Translations under genes and position numbers: made by a program
Origin: Streptomyces alanosinicus
GTDB lineage: Bacteria > Actinomycetota > Actinomycetes > Streptomycetales > Streptomycetaceae
NCBI RefSeq assembly: GCF_014650595.1
Contig: NZ_BMVG01000045.1
Location: 1 to 54,743 of the forward strand
Direction: 5' to 3'
Length of the DNA: 54,743 nucleotides
In this document: piece by piece, positions 46,551 to 54,435 of the stretch
Layout of the letters: each line of letters opens with the position of its first letter
Numbering within the stretch: position 1 is the first letter of the stretch
Notes under the pieces: generated by a model
What the model was told of the DNA's origin: nothing
Database searches by the model: none
The model's input: the letters and a program-made list of their open reading frames with translations, nothing else

Positions 46551-47780
46551 GCGTCGTTACCCGCGACTGCCGCCAGACTGAGCTGGCCGCGCAGGGCGGG
46601 CGTCGCCGCCGACGAGCTGGCCTGCGTGGACCGGACCGTGCTGGAGCGATACCTCGACGACCTGGCCCTCGATTCGCGGTCAACTCATTCCCGCAGCCGG
46701 GACATCAGCTCGCTGAACGCCTTCTTCCACGCCGTGCGCCGCCACGGCCGGGACCTGAGTCTCCCGGCGAACGCGACCTTCTACCCCGACGACTTCCCCC
46801 GCCCCCGACAAGCGGCTTCCCCGGGCACCGGCCGAGCACGTGATGGCCCAGGTCGAGCAGCCCGCCAACCTCGGCCGCTGGCACACTCCCGACGGCCGGG
46901 CGCTGACCTTGATCCTCATGCGCTGCGGGCTTCGGGTCGGCGATGCCTGCCACCTGGCTTTCGACTGCATCATCCGGGACGCCGACGGCGCCTCCTACCT
47001 GCGCTACCTCAACCGGAAGATGAAACGCGAAGCCCTGGTCCCCATCGATGAGGAGGTCGAGGCGAGATCGCCGCCCAGCAGCAGCGTGTCCTGCAGCGTT
47101 GGTCCGGCGGTGGCCGGTGGCTGTTCCCGGCGCCACGGATGAACCCCGAGGGCACCCGGCCCCTGACCACGCACTCCTACCGCGGCCAGCTCGATCGCTG
47201 GCTGGAGCGGTGCGACGTCCAGGACGAGCACGGCCGAGCCGTCCAGACGCCCCATCAATGGCGCCACACTTTGGAACCAGGCTGATCGACCGGGACGTCT
47301 CGCAGGAAATCGTACGCGTCCTTCTCGATCACTCTTCCGGCGAGATGACCGCCCACTATGCCCGGCTGCACGACACCACGGTCCGCCGGCACTCGGAGAA
47401 GGCCCGCGAGGTCAACATCAAGGGCGAGAGCGTCACCGTCGATCCCGGCGGACCTCTGGCCGAGGCCACCTGGGTCAAGCAGCGACTCGGGCGCGTGACC
47501 CAGGCCCTGCTCAACGGCTACTGCGGCCTGCCGGTGCAACGGACATGCCCGGCATGCCAATGCCTGCTTGACCTGCCCGATGTTCGTCACCATCCTCGAG
47601 TTCCTGCCGCAGCACCGCGAGCAACGGCAGCAGCTGCTGCAGATCGTCTCGGCCGCCGAGGTCCGCGGCCAAGCGCGTGTGGCCGAGATGAACCGCCAGG
47701 TCCTCGGCAACCTGGAAAAGATCATCACCGGTCTGGAAACTGATCCCGGGCAGCCGGAGGCGACCGCCGAAGCGAGCTGA
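46551..47780 (+). pseudogene. Tyrosine recombinase/integrase, broken by about four small indels
   Basis: The protein can be rebuilt by switching frame at about 46805, 47066, 47268 and 47549. The N-terminal SAM-like part has DRTVLERYLDDLALDSRSTH and NAFFHAVRRHGRDLSLPANA. Catalytic parts are LMRCGLRVGDACHLAFDCI (first Arg), PHQWRHT with FGTRLIDRDVSQEIV (H-x-x-R), LLDHSSGEMTAHYARLHD (nucleophile Tyr), then KQRLGRVTQALLNGYCGLPV and TCPMFVTILEFLPQHREQRQ. This C-terminal Cys-rich extension is typical of large actinobacterial recombinases that travel with a DUF6262 partner. The first several hundred residues are missing. It was a mobile element gene and is now inactive. Confidence 0.8.
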
Positions 47781-48051
47781 CAACAGCCGGCACATCGTCG
47801 ACGCCGCCCGCCGCCGCAGCGAGTACACCCGCGCCAAAGCAATCCAGGCCCTCCGCACCCTCGACGCGGCGGGCAAGCCCGTCACTTTCGAGACCGTCGC
47901 GAAGCAGGCCGGAGTGTCCCGGTCGGGGCTCTATGCCCAGCCGGACGTGCGCGCGGAGATCGAGCGGCTACGGGCGGCACACCGCCGGGAACGCCGCCAC
48001 GACTCGCACCAGCCCACCACGGGCAGGGGGCGGGCAATCCCAGGTCGGTAA
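47776..48051 (+). pseudogene. DUF6262-like partner of the recombinase, start codon lost
   Basis: An open frame beginning ADNSRHIVDAARRRSEYTRA and continuing KPVTFETVAKQAGVSRSGLY, EIERLRAAHRRER to a TAA. This is the small HTH protein that normally overlaps the recombinase stop, as it does here by a few bases. The usual Met before the ADNSRH segment is absent, and no good alternative start is visible, so it is probably not translated. Confidence 0.6.
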
Positions 48052-48159
48052 CGATCGGCCCGTGCTGAAAGGACCCCGGTGCCCTCACCCGCTACGTCCC
48101 GGACAACCACCGCGATGCAAACATCCAGGGCAACAGCCTGCTGAGGCAGCGAACTCAAG

Positions 48160-48309
48160 ATAATCCAGGAGCAAGTCGGCCACGAACACGCCAGCACCAC
48201 CGCGCCCTACACGTGCGTCTCCTCGGACTTCCGCACCTGCACCCTGCGGCGGCACCTGGACTCCACCATCGCCGCGGCCCTCCAGGCCCAGACCGGGAGG
48301 CAAGCATGA
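48160..48309 (+). pseudogene. C-terminal fragment of a second tyrosine recombinase
   Basis: Reads IIQEQVGHEHASTTAPYTCV, then SSDFRTCTLRRHLDSTIAAA, to TGA. GHEHASTT...Y is the last His plus nucleophile Tyr block of tyrosine recombinases. About 50 residues remain; the sequence before 48160 gives no continuation. The stop overlaps the ATG of the next gene by 4 bases, as in the intact operon type. Confidence 0.65.
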
Positions 48310-48642
48310 AGCGCAAGGTCGGATACACGTGGCGGCTGCGTGAGGTGATGGCCGCACACGGTGTCTTCACCGCGACCGAGCTGGTGCCGCTGCTGCGCGA
48401 GCGGGGCATCGGCCTGTCCGCCGCCCAGGTTTACCGCCTGGTCCCCTACCCCCGAACGGCTGTCGTTGCGGGTCCCGTCCGCTCTCTGCGACATCCTGTC
48501 CTGCACCCCGGCCGACCTGCTCGCCACCACCGCCGAGAACGCCGGAGTCCGCAGGACCGCCACCGACGGCCTCCCTGCCTCGCCCGCCGACAACGTCGCG
48601 AAGCTGCGGCCCCGCCCAGCCCGCATCCTGCCCGATGCATGA
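48306..48642 (+). pseudogene. Frameshifted HTH regulator of the recombinase operon
   Basis: From ATG 48306: MKRKVGYTWRLREVMAAHGV, through an XRE-like HTH (TELVPLLRERGIGLSAAQVY), to about 48448. A frameshift there moves the rest (PERLSLRVPSALCDILSCTP, then TTAENAGVR, ending RPARILPDA) to another frame, stopping at 48642. Both parts fit one known family of about 100-residue proteins downstream of such recombinases. Confidence 0.7.
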
Positions 48643-49076
48643 GCCCCGCTTACAAGACTCCCGAACAGCATGATCGCTGGCACAAGCGGACGTGCGCCCG
48701 CTGCGGACGGCACGGCTGGTTCACCGCCCGCCGGCCCGCCGGCCACGTCTGCCGCACCTGCCACGACAAGGCCCTGCGTGTCCGGGGGCAGTGCCCAGCC
48801 TGCGGCGACGAGCGTGTCCTTCCCGGACGACGGCCCGATGACGGGATCGTGATCTGCCCGGACTGCGCGGGCTTCATGATGTCCTACCGCTGCTCCCGCT
48901 GCGGGCACGAGGGCAAATTGCACGGTGGCCGGCTCTGCACCCGGTGCGCCCTCGCCGACAGACTCAACGATCTCCTCGACGACGGCACCGGCCGCAGCGC
49001 CCCGCCCTCCGACCCTTGCCAAGGCGCTGCTCCTCGGTGCATTGATCCCCCGAACACCGAAGGCAGCCGACCGTGA
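48639..49076 (+). pseudogene. Zinc-ribbon protein of the recombinase operon, probably truncated
   Basis: 145-residue frame overlapping the previous stop by ATGA. Six CxxC pairs are visible: CARCGRHGW, CRTCHDK, CPACGDE, CPDCAG, CSRCGHEG and CTRCALAD. The typical family member continues for hundreds of residues after the DDGTGR motif; here the text after DDGTGR (about residue 119) becomes unrelated Pro/Ser-rich sequence and stops. It is therefore likely an N-terminal remnant, though the zinc-binding part itself is intact and could be expressed. Confidence 0.6.
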
Positions 49077-49147
49077 ACCCCCAGCAACTGAGGCCTCCTT
49101 GAGCGCGGTCCCGGCTCTCGGTCGATGACGAGGATGCGGCGCTCCGC

Positions 49148-50170
49148 CTACGGCTTGGGCGCCGGCTGCTCTCCCGAGCCTCGGACGACCAGTCGAGTGG
49201 GCACGGTGATGGTGCGGGCGCGGGAGCGGTCGCCGTCGAGGCGGGTGAGAGCGGTGGTCGCGGCGCTTCGGCCGATTTCTTCGGGGTCCTGGGCGACGAC
49301 GGTCAGGGCCGGTTCCAGTGCCTCGGCGAGCGAGACGTCGTCGAAAGCGACGACGGCCACGTCCTTGCGCTTGATGCGGGCGAGCTCGGCGACTGTGCCC
49401 AGCGCCATGATGTTGTTGCCGGCGAACAGGGCCGTGGGGGGATCGGCCAGGTCGAGCAGTTTCGAGGTCGCGGCCTTGGCCCCTTGCTGGTCGTGTGCGC
49501 TGGCAACCAGCGAGCGGTTGTAGGGGATGTCGGCTTCCTGGAGGGCCGCGCGGTATCCGGCGAGGCGTTCGCGGCGGGTGTACAGCTTGACGGGCAGGTC
49601 GCCGACGAAGCCGATGCGCCGGTGGCCGTGGCCGATGAGGTGGGCGACGCCGTCGTGGGTCCCGGCACGGTTGGAGCTGACGATGCTGTCCGTGGACAGG
49701 CCGACGCCGGGACGGTCGAGGAAGATCACGGGTAGCCCCGCCGTACGGTGGGACTTGAGGTGGGAGTGGTCGGCGCCGACGGCCGGCACGACCATCAGAA
49801 TGCTGACGCGCCGGGCTAGGAACTTGTCCGTCAGGGCGCGTTCGCGGTCGGGGTCGTCCGCGGAGGAGCCCATGAGCAGGGTCAGTCCGCGTTCGCGGAC
49901 CGTGTCCTCTATGGCGCGGGCCACGGCTCCGAAGAAGGGGTTGGCGAGGTCGGGGATGACCAGGCCGATGGTGGTGTCCGGGCCGCCGACGCGGATGTTG
50001 CGTGCCATGAGGTTCGGCTGGAAGCCGAGCTTGGCCACTGCGGCGAGCACTTGGTCCCTGGTCTGCGCAGAGGCCGGTCCGTCCTCGTTGAGGACGCGTG
50101 AGACCGTCTTGGCGCTGACGCCGACTTCTCGCGCGACGTCGGTCAGGGTGGGGCGGCGGTCCGCTGCCAT
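49148..50170 (-). CDS. LacI-family transcriptional regulator
   Basis: 340 residues. N-terminal HTH and hinge: TLTDVAREVGVSAKTVSRVL near residues 8-27, then PNLMARNIRVGGPDTTIGLV. The C-terminal part is a periplasmic-binding-protein-like sensor domain (LVIPDLANPFFGAVARAIED). It lies downstream of the sugar ABC genes on the same strand, 76 bp after the ATPase gene. It most likely represses this operon through the tandem palindromes upstream of the binding-protein gene, released by the transported sugar or its phosphate. Confidence 0.93.
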   Translation of the reverse strand: MAADRRPTLTDVAREVGVSAKTVSRVLNEDGPASAQTRDQVLAAVAKLGFQPNLMARNIRVGGPDTTIGLVIPDLANPFFGAVARAIEDTVRERGLTLLMGSSADDPDRERALTDKFLARRVSILMVVPAVGADHSHLKSHRTAGLPVIFLDRPGVGLSTDSIVSSNRAGTHDGVAHLIGHGHRRIGFVGDLPVKLYTRRERLAGYRAALQEADIPYNRSLVASAHDQQGAKAATSKLLDLADPPTALFAGNNIMALGTVAELARIKRKDVAVVAFDDVSLAEALEPALTVVAQDPEEIGRSAATTALTRLDGDRSRARTITVPTRLVVRGSGEQPAPKP

Positions 50171-50246
50171 GGAGGAAACCGTCTCCTGTGAGCCCTCGGA
50201 TCCGGCCGCGGCCTCGGCCGGACATGCTGAGAGCTGAGTCGTGTTG

Positions 50247-51083
50247 TCAGGTGGCCTGGACTCCGGCGGCCTTCGCGGCCTCCGAATCCGCTACGACAGT
50301 ATCTCCGGCCTCGTCGATGCTGAGTGCGCCGGTCATGATGGCGACGACCTCGGCCATGGAGTAGTCGGCGGGCTTGATCAGGGCGGCGCGCCGGCCCAGC
50401 CGGTGGACGTGGATCCGGTCGGCGATCTCGAAGACGTGGGGCATGTTGTGGCTGATCAGGACGACCGGCATGCCCTTGTCGCGGACCCGGCGGATCAGGT
50501 CGAGGACCTGGCCGGACTCCTTGACGCCCAGGGCGGCCGTGGGTTCGTCCATGACAACGACGGAGCGGGCCCAGGCGACGGCGCGGGCGACCGCGACGGC
50601 CTGCCGTTGTCCGCCGGAGAGGGTCTCGACCGCCTGGGTGAGCGACCGCAGGCCGATCTTCAGGTCCGCCATGTGCTCGGCGGCCTCCTGGCGCATGCGC
50701 TTCTTGTCGAGCATGCGGAACGTGCTGCCGAGGATGCCGGGGCGGCGCAGTTCGCGGCCCAGGAACATGTTGGAGGCGATGTCCATGGAGGCGGCCACGG
50801 CGAGGTCCTGGTAGACCGTCTCGATGCCGTGGGCGCGTGCGCTCTGCGGTCCGGAGAACTGGATGAGCTCGCCGTTGAGGCGGATCTCGCCCGCGTCGGG
50901 GACGACCGCACCGGTGAGGGCCTTGATCAGGCTGGTCTTGCCGGCGCCGTTGTCGCCGATGACGGCGAGGACCTCGCCGGGCAGCAGGTCGAAGTCGGCG
51001 CCGTCGATGGCGGTGACGTGGCCGTACCGCTTGACCAGACCGCGGGCCTGCAGAACGGGGGTGGAGGAGGTCGTGGCGGTCAT
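50247..51083 (-). CDS. Sugar ABC importer ATP-binding protein (single ABC domain)
   Basis: 278 residues. Walker A GDNGAGKTSLIKAL, Q-loop YQDLAV, signature LSGGQRQAVAVARAV, Walker B VVVMDEPTAALG. It has one ABC domain, as in FrcA/fructose-type systems, rather than the duplicated RbsA type. Its ATG overlaps the permease stop by 4 bases, so the two are translationally coupled. It energises uptake of a monosaccharide, probably fructose or ribose. Confidence 0.93.
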   Translation of the reverse strand: MTATTSSTPVLQARGLVKRYGHVTAIDGADFDLLPGEVLAVIGDNGAGKTSLIKALTGAVVPDAGEIRLNGELIQFSGPQSARAHGIETVYQDLAVAASMDIASNMFLGRELRRPGILGSTFRMLDKKRMRQEAAEHMADLKIGLRSLTQAVETLSGGQRQAVAVARAVAWARSVVVMDEPTAALGVKESGQVLDLIRRVRDKGMPVVLISHNMPHVFEIADRIHVHRLGRRAALIKPADYSMAEVVAIMTGALSIDEAGDTVVADSEAAKAAGVQAT

Positions 51084-52075
51084 CGTGCCTTCTTCCGGGA
51101 GATCTGGTCGACGGTCACCGCGAGGATCACCAGGACGCCGGTGATCAGGGTCTGGTAGATGGAGGCGACGCCCATCAGCTGCAGGCCGTTGCGGAACACG
51201 CCGACGATGAGGACGCCGATGAAGGTGCCCAGCACCGAGCCGCGGCCGCCGAAGAGACTGGTGCCGCCGAGGACCACGGCGGTGATGCTGTCGAGGTTGT
51301 CGGTCTGCCCGGCCTGCGGGTCACCGACTCCGGTGCGGGAGATGAGCAGCAGGGCGGCGATGCCGTACAGCAGACCGGCCACGGTGTAGATGCCGATGGT
51401 CAGGCGGGAGGTGCGGATGCCGTTCAGCCGGGCGGCCTCGGAGCTGTTGCCCAGGGCGTAGACGTGCCGGCCCCAACCGGTGCTGCTCAGCGCGTAGGCG
51501 AGCAGGAGGAACAGCGCGATGGTGACCAGGGAGCCGTACGTGATGTCGGTGTGGCCGAGCGGGAAGGTCTGCCCGAGGGCCGTCAGCGCGCCGGGCAGAC
51601 TGGTGACGGTCTGCTCCTTGGAATAGATGTGGGTCAGCGCGAACGCCACGTTCAGCATGCCGAGGGTGACGATGAACGGCGGCAGCGGGATCTTCTGCAC
51701 CAGCAACCCGTTGAGCAGGCCGAAGCCGCCGCAGACGGCCAGGCCCAGCGCGATCGCGACGAGCGGTGGCAGCGAGCCCTCGGCCGCCATCTTGGCGATC
51801 ACGATGCTGCCGAACGCCATCACGGCCCCGCACGACAGGTCAATTCCGGCGGTGAGGATGATCAGAGTCTGCCCGATGGCGAGCGTGCCGACGACCATGA
51901 CCTGCTGCACGATGAGGGAGAAGTTCCCTCCGGTGAGGAACTGGTCGGACGAGACGGAGAAGAAGACGCAGGCCAGGAGGAGGGCGACCAGGGGTCCGGT
52001 GGTCGGTGCCGTGAGCAGTCTGCGGGCCGTGGTCGGTGCCTTGAGCTCCGCGTACGGCGTGGTCGTGGCTGTCAT
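51080..52075 (-). CDS. Sugar ABC importer permease (RbsC/FrcC-like)
   Basis: 331 residues from the ATG at 52075; the frame is open upstream but that part overlaps the binding-protein gene. About eight or nine membrane helices. Family motifs are LTAGIDLSCGAVMAFGSIV and NGLLVQKIPLPPFIVTLGML, and the loop LNGIRTSRLTIGIYTVAGLL corresponds to the EAA-like coupling region, followed by VVLGGTSLFGGRGSVLGTFI. It forms the membrane channel with the adjacent ATPase. Confidence 0.93.
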   Translation of the reverse strand: MTATTTPYAELKAPTTARRLLTAPTTGPLVALLLACVFFSVSSDQFLTGGNFSLIVQQVMVVGTLAIGQTLIILTAGIDLSCGAVMAFGSIVIAKMAAEGSLPPLVAIALGLAVCGGFGLLNGLLVQKIPLPPFIVTLGMLNVAFALTHIYSKEQTVTSLPGALTALGQTFPLGHTDITYGSLVTIALFLLLAYALSSTGWGRHVYALGNSSEAARLNGIRTSRLTIGIYTVAGLLYGIAALLLISRTGVGDPQAGQTDNLDSITAVVLGGTSLFGGRGSVLGTFIGVLIVGVFRNGLQLMGVASIYQTLITGVLVILAVTVDQISRKKAR

Positions 52076-52101
52076 GCGAAGTCCTTGTCGGAAGACAGAG
52101 T

Positions 52102-52182
52102 CCTTGTCGCCAGGACAAGGGGGGCGGCCGTCCCGGGCCGGGGAGGTGCTGGGCCGACCGCCCCGCTGAGGGGAGGGGCGGT
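52102..52182 (-). promoter_or_regulatory. Two hairpins between binding-protein and permease genes
   Basis: CCTTGTC (52102-52108) pairs with GACAAGG (52114-52120), and ACCGCCCC (52157-52164) pairs with GGGGCGGT (52175-52182). Both lie in the 131-bp gap after the binding-protein gene. Such structures often act as partial terminators or mRNA stabilisers, giving more binding protein than permease. Confidence 0.45.
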
Positions 52183-52206
52183 GTCGTACGGTCCTCGGGG
52201 GGCGGT

Positions 52207-53223
52207 TCAGCCCCAGCAGTTCTGCAGGCCGTAGAGTGTGTCCTTGGACGTGACTCCTGCCTGTGCCTTGTCGGTGACCAGGGTGACGCCGGTGTCGGTG
52301 TAACCGGACGCCTTCTTGCCGTTCTTGGCGTACGTCACGACAGCCTGGACGCCCTCGGCGGCCATCTTCAGCGGGTACTGCTGTGACGTCGCGGCGATCT
52401 TGCCGTCCTTGACGGCCTGGGTGCCGGTGCAGCCGCCGTCCACGGAGACGATCAGGACGTCCTTCTCCCGGCCCTTGGCCTTGAGGGCGGTGTACGCGCC
52501 CAGGGCGGCCGGTTCGTTGATCGTGTAGACGACGTTGATGCCGGGCGCCTTCTGCAGGCAGTTCTCCATCGCCGTCTGGCCCTTGGCCTGGTCGCCGCCC
52601 GTGTCCTGGGCACAGACGACGTCCTTGTCGGTGGCGCCGAAGCCCTTCAGGAAGCCGTTGTGACGCTGGACGCCGACGGAGACGCCCGGCGCCAGGTCGA
52701 GGGCGGCTATCTTCGCCGTCTTGCCCTTCATGGCAGCCTTGGCGTACTCGCCGATCAGCTCGCCGGCCTTGAGGTTGTCCGTGGCGAAGAGGGCGTCGAC
52801 CGCGCTCTGCGGCTCGGTCGGGGTGTCCAGCGCGATGACCAGGACACCCTTGGCACGGGCCTTCGCGATCGCGGGCACGATCGCCTTGGAGTCGCTCGGG
52901 GTGATGAGGATGCCCTTCACCCCGGCGGCGACCATGTTCTCGATGGCGGTGACCTGCCCGGCGTTGTCGCCGTCGAACTTGCCCGCCGCGGTCATCAGCT
53001 GGACGCCGTCCTGCTTGGCGGCCTTCTCCGCCCCCTCCTTCATCTTCACGAAGAACGGGTTGGTGTCGGTCTTGGTGATCAGACCGACCTTGACACCGCC
53101 CGAGCCGGAGCTCCCGGCGCCCGACCCGGAGCCGGATCCGCAGGCCGTCAGGGTGAGGGCCGCGATGCCGGTGCACGCGGCGACTCTGAGGAGGGAGGGG
53201 GTCAGACGAGTGGTGCGAGACAT
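52207..53223 (-). CDS. Sugar-binding lipoprotein (FrcB/RbsB-like)
   Basis: 338 residues from the ATG at 53223, which has AGGAG 6-10 bases upstream; an upstream start at 53262 lacks support. Lipoprotein signal peptide SLLRVAACTGIAALTLTACG with lipobox LTAC, then a Gly/Ser-rich linker and a type I periplasmic binding fold (VKVGLITKTDTNPFFVKMKE, NMVAAGVKGILITPSDSKAI, ALDTPTEPQSAVDALFATDN). The opening TKTDTNPFFVKMKEGA resembles fructose-binding FrcB proteins. It is the first gene of the importer operon, led by tandem palindromic operators. Confidence 0.93.
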   Translation of the reverse strand: MSRTTRLTPSLLRVAACTGIAALTLTACGSGSGSGAGSSGSGGVKVGLITKTDTNPFFVKMKEGAEKAAKQDGVQLMTAAGKFDGDNAGQVTAIENMVAAGVKGILITPSDSKAIVPAIAKARAKGVLVIALDTPTEPQSAVDALFATDNLKAGELIGEYAKAAMKGKTAKIAALDLAPGVSVGVQRHNGFLKGFGATDKDVVCAQDTGGDQAKGQTAMENCLQKAPGINVVYTINEPAALGAYTALKAKGREKDVLIVSVDGGCTGTQAVKDGKIAATSQQYPLKMAAEGVQAVVTYAKNGKKASGYTDTGVTLVTDKAQAGVTSKDTLYGLQNCWG

Positions 53224-53282
53224 GAACGACTCCTGCGGGATCACGAGCGGCGCGGTCGGCATCGGAGCATGCCGTCCCGAGG

Positions 53283-53312
53283 TGTCATCGTTGACTTATG
53301 TCATCGTTGACA
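53283..53312. promoter_or_regulatory. Tandem palindromic operators, probably for the LacI regulator
   Basis: TGTCATCGTTGACT (53283-53296) and TGTCATCGTTGACA (53299-53312): two copies 16 bp apart, each a TGTCA/TGACA-type dyad, the second perfect. They lie 60-90 bp upstream of the binding-protein start and about 160 bp before the divergent kinase remnant, a position fitting control of both. Confidence 0.7.
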
Positions 53313-53470
53313 CTGCATGCCGAGGATGATGGACTCCGCGTCCAGGCAACGTCAATGCCTTCCAGTCGTCACAAATCGGCAACGCCCGTGACCGTCGTCC
53401 CCGCGTAGCAGGTCGTTGGCCGCGTCGCGTCGCGGCCCCTTTGGCCGGCCCTTCCGAGAGGGAGCAGCCC

Positions 53471-53775
53471 ATGAGCCCTCGTCAGATCACCGTCCTGGAG
53501 AGTGCGTTGCGGACGCCTTCACCGAGCCGGCCGGTGCCGCGAACGAACTCGCGCTGCGGGTGCTGCCGGGCGGCGGACCCGCGAACACGGCGGTGGCCCT
53601 GGCCCGTCTCGGCACCCCGGCACGCTTCCTCGCGCGGCTGTCCGGCGATGTGTTCGGCCGCCTGTTCCGGTCCCACCTGGAGGCGTCCGGCGTGGACCTG
53701 TCGTACGCCGTCGAGGCCGCCGAGCCCAGCACGCTGGCCGTGGCGGAACTGGACGCGCAGGGGCAGGCCGCGTTC
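53471..53775 (+). pseudogene. PfkB-family sugar kinase (fructokinase-like), frameshifted and truncated
   Basis: The start ATG at 53471 gives MSPRQITVL. A missing G near 53500 (CTGGAGAG where CTGGGAGAG would keep the frame) moves the rest to another frame: GECVADAFTEPAGAANELAL, then VLPGGGPANTAVALARLGTP, RLSGDVFGRLFRSHLEASGV. These are the N-terminal PfkB motifs. The protein pattern stops near 53775, about a third of the usual 300 residues, where a hairpin and a tRNA-Gly 3' segment begin. It diverges from the sugar importer and probably phosphorylated the imported sugar. Confidence 0.8.
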
Positions 53776-53802
53776 AAACCCCAGGCCACCGACCTGGGGT
53801 TT
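53776..53802 (-). terminator. Hairpin terminator downstream of the tRNA-Gly 3' segment
   Basis: AAACCCCAGG (53776-53785) and CCTGGGGTTT (53793-53802) form a perfect 10-bp stem with a 7-base loop. Read on the minus strand it follows the CCA end by 5 bases and has the form of the intrinsic terminators usually found after tRNA genes. Confidence 0.75.
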
Positions 53803-53807
53803 CTCTC

Positions 53808-53857
53808 TGGAGCGGGTGACGAGAATCGAACTCGCGCTCTCAGCTTGGGAAGCTGAG
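53808..53857 (-). tRNA. Partial tRNA-Gly(CCC), 3' part only; candidate attachment site
   Basis: The minus strand reads from the anticodon stem to the CCA end: loop TTCCCAA (anticodon CCC) between TCAGC and GCTGA, T-arm GCGAGTTCGATTCTCGT, then CACCCGC-T-CCA. The matching 5' acceptor (GCGGGTG) and D-arm are absent; upstream sequence is unrelated. About 50 bases of tRNA 3' end next to a tRNA-type terminator is what remains at one end of an element integrated by a tyrosine integrase. Confidence 0.8.
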
Positions 53858-54102
53858 GCATTTTGGGGCCGATTGATTTCTGAGCTGGGCGAACGGCCGT
53901 TTCGTGGCCTCTTTGGACCGGGGCGTTTTCACCGTGATTCCCCGCTGTTCCCCGCTCGATCTGGTGCGGTTGTGGTGCGTTTCCGTGTCGAACTGGTCGC
54001 GACGACCACCGCGCCATCTTCGGCCGTTTCGTGCCGACGCGCGATGACGCGGGGGTCGTCTCCTGTGCATGTAGTACGTCTCAGCTCGCGATCTGTTGCC
54101 GC

Positions 54103-54423
54103 CTAGTGGCCCTGGCCAAGGCCCCAGCCGCCACCGTCACCCGGGCCGGAGCCTTGGTGACTGTAGCCGTTGTAGACGGAATCGTGGTTGGTTCCTGCCA
54201 GGCCCCAGCTGCCACCCTGGCCTGGGCCGTCGCCGCCGTGACTGTACCCGGGATCGCTCGGGTCGCTGCCACCAGGAGAGCCGTGGAGGATGGCCACCAC
54301 TTCGGTGGCGTGGTGGGGCATTGGGGCAGCGAATGCGCTTGCCGGAACCAAGGCGGCGCCAGCTGCCAGAGCGATCGAAGCTGTAGCCATTACGAGACTG
54401 CGCTTCCGGAAATGCATTTTCAT
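54103..54423 (-). CDS. Small secreted Gly-rich repeat protein
   Basis: 106 residues from the ATG at 54423; an ATG at 54435 adds four residues. The Sec signal peptide has positive MKMHFRKRSL, hydrophobic VMATASIALAAGAALVPA, and cleavage after ASAFA. The mature protein is about 75 residues, ending in two imperfect repeats, GYSHGGDGPGQGGSWGLAG and GYSHQGSGPGDGGGWGLGQ. No Cys and no transmembrane anchor. I do not recognise the family. It could be a cell-surface or matrix peptide. It lies just past the tRNA-Gly junction and its flanks are AT-richer than the rest of the window. The 245-bp gap on its left (53858-54102) shows no gene. Confidence 0.7.
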   Translation of the reverse strand: MKMHFRKRSLVMATASIALAAGAALVPASAFAAPMPHHATEVVAILHGSPGGSDPSDPGYSHGGDGPGQGGSWGLAGTNHDSVYNGYSHQGSGPGDGGGWGLGQGH

Positions 54424-54435
54424 GGGTTTTCCCAT

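Noticed and set aside
52076..53176. An N-terminal extension of the sugar permease of 367 residues
   Set aside because: It runs through the binding-protein gene in the wrong frame; the ATG at 52075 gives a normal RbsC-type length.
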